A stretch of DNA of 64,000 nt, from positions 1 to 64,000 of the forward strand of contig NW_013654345.1 in the NCBI RefSeq assembly GCF_000499385.1, written 5' to 3'. The stretch comes from Eimeria necatrix. Its lineage: Eukaryota; Apicomplexa; Conoidasida; Eucoccidiorida; Eimeriidae. Positions within the stretch are counted from its first letter, which is position 1. Each line of letters starts with the position of its first letter. Of the stretch, positions 57,580 through 64,000 are shown in pieces. The translations under genes were made by a program, and so were the position numbers. The notes below the pieces were generated by a model, which was not told the origin of the DNA, searched no databases, and saw only the letters and a program-made list of their open reading frames with translations.

Positions 57580-60500
57580 TCATGCCTTGGTGAGAACACA
57601 TATGCACGCGGCGGCGCAAAGCCTTGCCGCAAAGAGCAGCGAAAAGACAGGCCCAAAGTTCTTGTGGCCAAACAAGTCCGAGGTGAGGGATGGCAGCACT
57701 GAAAACAGTCCGCCGTGGCATGCGTTAAGTAAGGCAAGCCTGCGGCAAAATTACACACGCACATATCGTGCCCACGGACGAGTTACCGCGAAAGATCTTG
57801 CACTCGGCAGTGTTTCGCCCTCCAGATGGCACCTAAAACTCACCACAGCGCGAAATCTCGAGGGGAAGCCATACTGCGGCTCATGAACGTTACCAAGAGC
57901 GCCGCCATGCAAAGATTCATAATGATCTGCAGTAATCACAAACGCTAACGTCGAAGCATGACCATGCTTGCCAAAAAGAATAAAGAGACGGAATGCAGCA
58001 GCTGCGCTGTACTCCCAACTGCTCCATCAAAATGGAAGTGCAGGTGAAGCTTACGAGAGCGCGCTTATTACCAGCTTTGTTGCCGACATAGCCCCAAACT
58101 AGACGCCCCGCTACGCACAAAGCGCCTGCAACTGCGCCAATTGTGCTTAGGTGCAAGTCTGTTACCGACTGCCAGCTTTGGAGACCGTCTGTCAGCGTTG
58201 GGGCGACGTTAAGATCCGGCGTATCGACATAGGAGCTAACAGAAGCATGGTGGATGAAGACAAATGGCACAATCTTCCACATGTACGCAGCTACAAGTAC
58301 AGACTGCCAAGAAAAGAACAGCATCATGAACAACAACCAGAATGACGAAGAGCTGCAAAGGTCCTGGGGTGTCAGCACGAAGGAGGATAGCAGCGAAGCC
58401 GCCGTGGCAGGTGAGGGCGCTGCGAACAAGGAAGCGACACAAGAGCACGAGAAATATAAAGCCGGAGAAGGCTCGTTATCTCTGAGTTGCAACCGCCACT
58501 TTTGAAAGCAGCACACTTTCAATAAAGACCCACAACGGATCTCTTCAATCAGCTTCCGCCGTTCATGAGAGTCCATTGGCAGCGGCGGTGGGTCAGATAA
58601 GAGCGCAGCGCCCAAGGCCTGCATTAGAGAAAACGCCAATAACCAAACGTCAAAAACGTCTCCATGCAGAACAAATCAAGTGCAGTGTTTCTGTCGATAG
58701 ACTACAGACGCACCTGAAGTGCCAAGCATGCACCTGCCATCAGGAGGAACAGTGCTGGCAGGCGTTGCAGCACAGCTGTGTCGGACACATAGACTTCAGG
58801 CACTGCAGCAGCAGCACACAATGTAGCGCGATCGAAGCACAAGTTTTGTATGCATAACAAAAAATGCCACTACACTGCAGTGCCTTTGCAACAATATCGA
58901 CCTGCTTAGCTTATCTCTTACCTGCCAAGCCATCTTCCGCTCCTCCAGGTGAGACAAAGGAGAGCAACGAGTGTTGCGTATTGCGAAAAAGTAGCAAAGA
59001 ATGTATTGGGCACAGCAGACAGACGGACAAGCTGCGCCCAAGGAATATCACGCAGCTCACCTACAACGCACAAGCCATATGGCAGACTAGTGCATATGCA
59101 CTTGGCTAGTACACCGGCGCGCCAAGCTAAAAGCTCATCAGCATACGAAATTCTTAGGGCTCGGTAAAAGCTCCACTATGAACATATATCCTATTTGCGC
59201 ACTGTGCCTTTTCGATCTGGTTGCCACTCCAGAGCGCAAGTGAGCGGCACAGGGTAGCAGAGGCCGCTCCCAATGGCAGTGACGACGCCAAACGAGAGGC
59301 TGCAAGGAACAGGAGCATGCAACATATATTAAGCTCCAGTTTTTTCAGCACTTTGAGTTCTCCTCACGCGAATTGGCAAACAATCGGACCGGAGAACCGA
59401 AAATAATGCGCCCTGTCTCACCAGAAAAGGAAGCAACTATGGAGAGTCAACGCGGACATGACAAGACCAATACTCATGACAGATCCACCAAGAAGGGTCG
59501 CCCTGCGGTAGCAGAAATCAAAGCAGCGCAAGACTAACATGCTAACGCTTAAACAAAAAATGACACGCAAGACCACAGCTTCACTTGTGGAGCAACTGTT
59601 GCACTCAACTATGGACATATTCACAAGATGTAGACCAAAAAGAGCTGAAAAATATACACAATACTTGTGCAAATATGGTGCCTCCGCAATAATGCTGCAC
59701 GAAGAGACGAGCACTCCAAGAAGACACCGTCAACCATTGATGCTCGGAAGCAGTCAGGGAAAGGCAGCGTTCAACAAACCGTGCAGTATACAGACTGTCT
59801 CCCAACGGGTACACGCATGCATCTACTTTGGGGACAAACGAAGGCTACGCGGAACAGCAGCTGCGCAGCAACAAAGCTCCGCAGTGCTCTGTTTCTCCCG
59901 GCTCACTTAGTGGGTCCTAGGGCTCTGTGAAGCCTTCCGCCAAAGAACCCTGCTATGCCCTGGACCAGCACCGCGGAGACATACAACACAAGCCCATCCT
60001 GTAAAAGACATGTGGGCAACACACGCATGGTAGAGCCAGTAAGACAAAAACCCGTAGGTAGAGCTCAAGCTAATGACGACCTTCTACTCTGAACCAAACT
60101 GAACCAAGACGTACGTGGTAGCGGATGGTAGTAGATGGCTGTAGTAGTCGCATATACGCAATAATTGAAGGCGCTATATTGCCGAAGGCGTGTAGACTTC
60201 CTGAAATGATGCGAAAGTGATATGAATAAACACCGAATCCCCCCATTTGTCTTTCTTGACTGACAGTTGCACACACGACGCGTATCCCCCATTGACACTT
60301 CGTAGGAACACTGGAATCCGTAATTCATGAATGTATTTCCTTACCAAGAGTCAGGTGGATAAGAAAGGCTCCTACTAAGGCCATGTGAGCGCGATACTTG
60401 GACGCGCCCACTGTTGCCTGTATCAACTCATATTGCAGCAAACTCAGAAAATGGAGCAATGCGAGTGACAAACTGAACTGCGATTTTGCGTGTGCAAACG

Positions 60501-60665
60501 ATGATTAGAGAGCTGATGCCGCGCTTGACTTGCCTTTGGACATGGTGTACCGACGCCCTCGCCATACATTTTAGGTCTCGACTGTTTTTCACCTGCCCAG
60601 GCAAATACGAAGCACGATATCCAGACTCCAAGAGCTGTAATTGAGAACTTTCGCGACCCCTCCAC
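57580..60665 (-). CDS. Major facilitator superfamily transporter (monocarboxylate/oxalate-formate type)
   Basis: Twelve exons: 60665-60593, 60200-60115, 59998-59907, 59502-59422, 59299-59203, 59086-59061, 59031-58922, 58802-58714, 58618-58072, 58018-57963, 57926-57844, 57739-57580. They close in phase to 499 residues, a normal MFS length. TM1 starts after MEGSRKFS (ALGVWISCFVFAWAG). FGNIAPSIIAYMR aligns with the GN..Y..SYMR signature of this subgroup. Further matches are GGRLHRALGPTKATLLGG, VVTAIGSGLCYPVPLTCA with WQPDRKG (the loop 4-5 region), FWLLFMMLFF, AGRLVWGYVGNKAG, and CHGGLFSVLPSLTSDLFG near the end. The 26-base exon 59086-59061 and its neighbour are the weakest, though both phases fit. 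The final exon ends soon after the last helix (ICVLTKA). The substrate is unknown; the related apicomplexan transporters I recall carry small organic anions. Confidence 0.88.
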
Positions 60666-63600
60666 TACACAGAGAACGTCATGTCCTTCTGGCGTGGCTC
60701 ATGACCCGACTTCACCAGGCCTCTTCTTGTGCGTCTTGCTGTTGGGATGCAAAACGTGGCAATTTTACTAAATACCACCACCCTTAAAGAACGGTATATC
60801 TTCCGAATCAACGATAAGTGACGCTCGTGGTGGCGCCGACAATCGCTGAAGGCATCGTCAGGTGTGGCGGGTGGAGAAGCTAAACCTTTCACGTTGTTTC
60901 GCGGACACACACAACAGCTGTGTACATACACGCATTAAATCAGAAAGACATGAGCAATGAGAATATTTTGGAGAGCTTTGATCAGGTCCTCCCCACTGTA
61001 GGAGATCGAGGCGAATTGTGGATGCGAGATGCTTAGTCTGTAAGGGCTCCAGCTACAGTGAGCCTAAAATTGATGAGAAAATGCTTAGCAAAGTATCAAA
61101 AGGGCATTACGAATACGTTTAGGTGGAGTTTTCGCAGTTTCATAGCGGTATTTCCGTCTACTCCTAGCGAGGCTCCAACACAAGGATTGGGGCTGGGCAT
61201 TCCAGTATGCAGAATGCAGCGGCAAAACTGAAAACAGTAATTCAAAAATATTTATGTTGGGGCTTCATGGCTACTGTATTTTTTCATGTGTTTCATTTGG
61301 TAGTCTGTAGTAATGTCGCGGTTAATGCGGACTCGGCTACGACGATATGTACTGACTCTGTAACCATTCAGTTCAGCACAAGTAGACGCTGCTTCCGGAT
61401 TTTTTAGCCGTATTTAATTATTTGCACGCAGTCTGCTTGAGAGCCATATAGGCTATTCACGGAACGAGGAAGAACGACTGGACATGCGAAGCTTGCAACG
61501 GCCCTCGACCTGAAACTTCAAGTACCGTGGAAGCAAGCAGAAAGCGCTCAATTCGCAGTACTTTGAGGTCTTGGGTTGTAAAAGAGCATTTTAAGCTTTT
61601 GTCGGTGTGTGGCTCATAGAACCCCTAGAGGTATACCTATTGCTACGCGCTGAAGGAGGACGTTGCCGTGGGCAAGATAACATTTTTAAAACACCTAAGC
61701 TATCAAGATTCCGACGGCACATGATCACACATCTACTTTTGGTCCTTCGCTCCGCCAAGTGCCGATGGGAAAAAGTACCTTGAAAGGAGACCCCAGTAAT
61801 TAGTCTCCCCGTAGACAGCTGCTGCATATGTGTCGACACTGAGAGTGACTCTGTCGCAACCACACACTCTGTGCCGCTGCTGTATAGGGCGTGGTGGACA
61901 GGCTAATGTTTTTTGGGTGCTTTCAGACATCGGATTTTCCTTTATCAAGGTGTTTTGCTCTAGAGCTGTTTAAGGTCATCGAACACGGTAGTTGGAAGTG
62001 CAACAAAGGTAGCCGGCCAGAGGAAAATATGTACAAGAGAAGCCACGATTGACGTTCTACAAGTTGACGCTACTCTGGGATTTTGCGAAGTGCCCCATTC
62101 TCTAAGAAAATGCTAGCTCGCAACTGCCACACACTTCGAGACTTCGGGAGGCGTGATTTGATTGAGCGATATGCATCTCCGCTCCCAGTCTGCCCCGGAC
62201 ATGGTTGCTTAACGAGTATCCAGTAAAAATCATCCAGATAAAAAGCCACCAAGGTGAACAACAAAAAGCCAATTCAAGGAGCCACAGAGGCTGTGGCTTC
62301 TTGCATTGGTTTTTGGCGAAGCAACCACCTGCTCGCACCTTCAGTATCCGGGGACGTGGCATATCTGCTAAGCATTCATGTCGCTCAACACATGACCGCC
62401 AAGTTGGAACTCTTACGAAGAATTTGCATGCATGTTGGCACAATTTATTGTGTGAAGAGCTCGCGAATGAATGCCGGAGTGTGTTGTGTGGGGTGGTTAC
62501 GGCGGCGGCTTTTCAAATCAGTGTTGTTGGCCACACCTGTGTGAAGCATTTCCGTGTGCTGGAGCCTTGTGTAGTTTCACTACCGCCCCCCTCCTGCACA
62601 TACGCCCAAACAAGGGGATCCTATTCCCTCTATATACATAGTCACTGCAGAGAGATTACAGCTCAGTGAGCAGTGGCTGCCAGACGAATGTGTTTTCAGT
62701 GTGCCTAGCCGTGGTATGGCAGGACTAGGGATGAGGTGAGGTCGTGAATGCTTTGCGGCGATTTCCTGATGAAAGATATTTTAACGGTCTGGTCCTGGGA
62801 CGCAGCTGGCTTACACTGCATCAAATAGTCTGGTTTGGTATTTCCAGTCTGACGGCTTCACAGCATCCGTGAATGGCGGATAGTGTGGTCTACCAGTAAT
62901 GTGCATTAGCAGAACGGCAAAAGGCAGCCAGCCAGATGTTGCCTGACTCAAGACTCGTGCATGCAGACATAGAATTTCAAATGGCTCTTCCGCTGAAGAG
63001 TTAATGACTAAGCAAAAAGGATCACAGATTTATCTGTGTCATATTTGTGAGTGGGAACGTTGTGTTGTGTGAGCGCGCCTTGCCTTTACTCATTTGCAGA
63101 GACGAGAGCCACCCTCCGATGGCTCTTATTTCTTGCAGCTTGCTCATCAATTTTTTCCGGCGTGCTTGAACCGGACACATTTCGGCCGATAGATACGAAT
63201 AAACGGGGCCCTGCAGCAAATGAACCAATGCAAACCTTCAAGAGTTATGTCGCATGCAAAGCACGAATGCTTGCCGCTTGCAAAGTGCCCCCATGGGAGG
63301 ACCATTAGCCGCAGAGTGGAAAGCGTGTCGGGCGAACTGTGTTGAAATGCATATCCCTCTCTCGTGTGTCAAGGAGCAATACTGAGCCGCCTGTGCAGTG
63401 ATGCAGCGCGGATTGAAGCATAACTCCAAGGTTTGGTACGTCCATCATGCGACTCGCTTGAAGCCTCCTTCTTGTACAGTGCATATACAGAATGATGATC
63501 TACCGGTCCAGGAACCGGATACATGCAAGCTTCGTCATTTAGCGCCAATCGCTCATCCAACGAAGAGAGTTTTCATCAATCCGGAAAAGAAGCCATAGTT

Positions 63601-64000
63601 TCTTAATTATGGCTCCTCTCCCGGATTGGTGAAAATGCTCTCGCCCATGCCTTTCCTGCAGGTGATTCAAAAACGCTCACTTGGTGCTCCATGCTTCTGT
63701 CGAGTCTGAAGCTGCTGTGACTCGCCTTGTGTTAGATAGTTGCTCGCTTAAGAATTTGCAAGCATTGCTGTATGACACAGCCATCTAGGCATGAACGAGG
63801 AAACGACACTCACTGTGCTGCTGTCTGACTTGCCCTCCTCCCTGCTCTCCCAGTAGTTGAGAAGAGAGGTCACTTTGCAGTGGTATGGCGTGCACACATT
63901 TTTGCTGCAATCAGTTAATTTCTGCTGGCTATTACAAGGTGTCAATAAAGCACTGCCTAAGGCACTTTTTTCGAAATTTGACTAGACTCCTAGCTGAATC
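60666..64000. other. Terminal intergenic stretch, no confident gene
   Basis: It begins with the presumed MFS promoter. A 66-codon plus-strand frame at 61207-61407 has a hydrophobic start (AAKLKTVIQKYLCWGFMATVFF) and could be a secreted-protein first exon. Positions 63103-63308 hold a possible exon (acceptor TTTGCAG, hydrophobic LRWLLFLAACSS, stop at 63306), but no start is visible. Neither reaches a level I would call a gene. An inverted repeat lies at 63569-63637. Confidence 0.45.
63569..63637. repeat. Imperfect inverted repeat with two stem blocks
   Basis: The outer block TTTTCATCAATCCGG (left) pairs with CCGGATTGGTGAAAA (right) with one mismatch. An inner block AGCCATA/TATGGCT pairs around a short AT-rich loop. 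The two stems are separated by an unpaired internal loop. Confidence 0.75.

Noticed and set aside
57498..57764. Alternative reading of the last MFS exon
   Set aside because: The chosen frame gives GGLFSVLPSLTSDLFG, matching the transporter family, and closes phase with the upstream exon. The other frames do neither.

Overview
The window looks like nuclear DNA of an apicomplexan parasite, most probably a poultry Eimeria. Five observations point there: massive CAG/CTG triplet arrays that run through introns and are translated as poly-Gln, poly-Ala and poly-Ser tracts; interstitial telomere-like TTTAGGG/AAACCCT blocks; many small exons with GT-AG introns; a rhoptry-type secreted kinase; and a clear division into a repeat-saturated part and a repeat-poor part. 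The last point matches the segmental organisation described for Eimeria tenella chromosome 1. The species is inferred, not proven.

Positions 1 to about 28,200 are the repeat-rich segment. It holds the 3' three quarters of a DNA topoisomerase III-beta gene (+ strand, 19 exons reconstructed, stop at 9413), a poorly resolved stretch with two weak minus-strand candidates (9620-11829), a candidate tail-anchored membrane protein (+ strand, 12510-13976), and a giant protein kinase of about 4,090 residues (- strand, 27861-14659) whose kinase domain is split by huge low-complexity insertions.

Positions from about 28,200 to 64,000 are repeat-poor, and every confident gene lies on the minus strand. From right to left: a 12-exon MFS transporter of 499 residues (60665-57580), an intronless secreted rhoptry-family kinase (55316-53313), an SR/KH multi-domain RNA-binding protein (51582-48204), a DNAJC17-like J-domain plus RRM protein (46360-44714), ornithine aminotransferase (43035-40882) and the U5 snRNP GTPase Snu114/EFTUD2 (37792-29956, 18 exons). 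Three of these (Snu114, the DNAJC17-like protein and the KH protein) belong to, or probably belong to, the pre-mRNA splicing machinery. That is a functional neighbourhood, not evidence of an operon.

Exon boundaries were set by eye from splice dinucleotides, reading-phase closure and remembered homologue alignments. Where phases close across all exons (TOP3B, the giant kinase, Snu114 apart from one small gap, OAT, MFS) confidence is high. I recognised no tRNA, rRNA, CRISPR array or transposase. Several intergenic stretches of 1-3 kb contain nothing I can assign.
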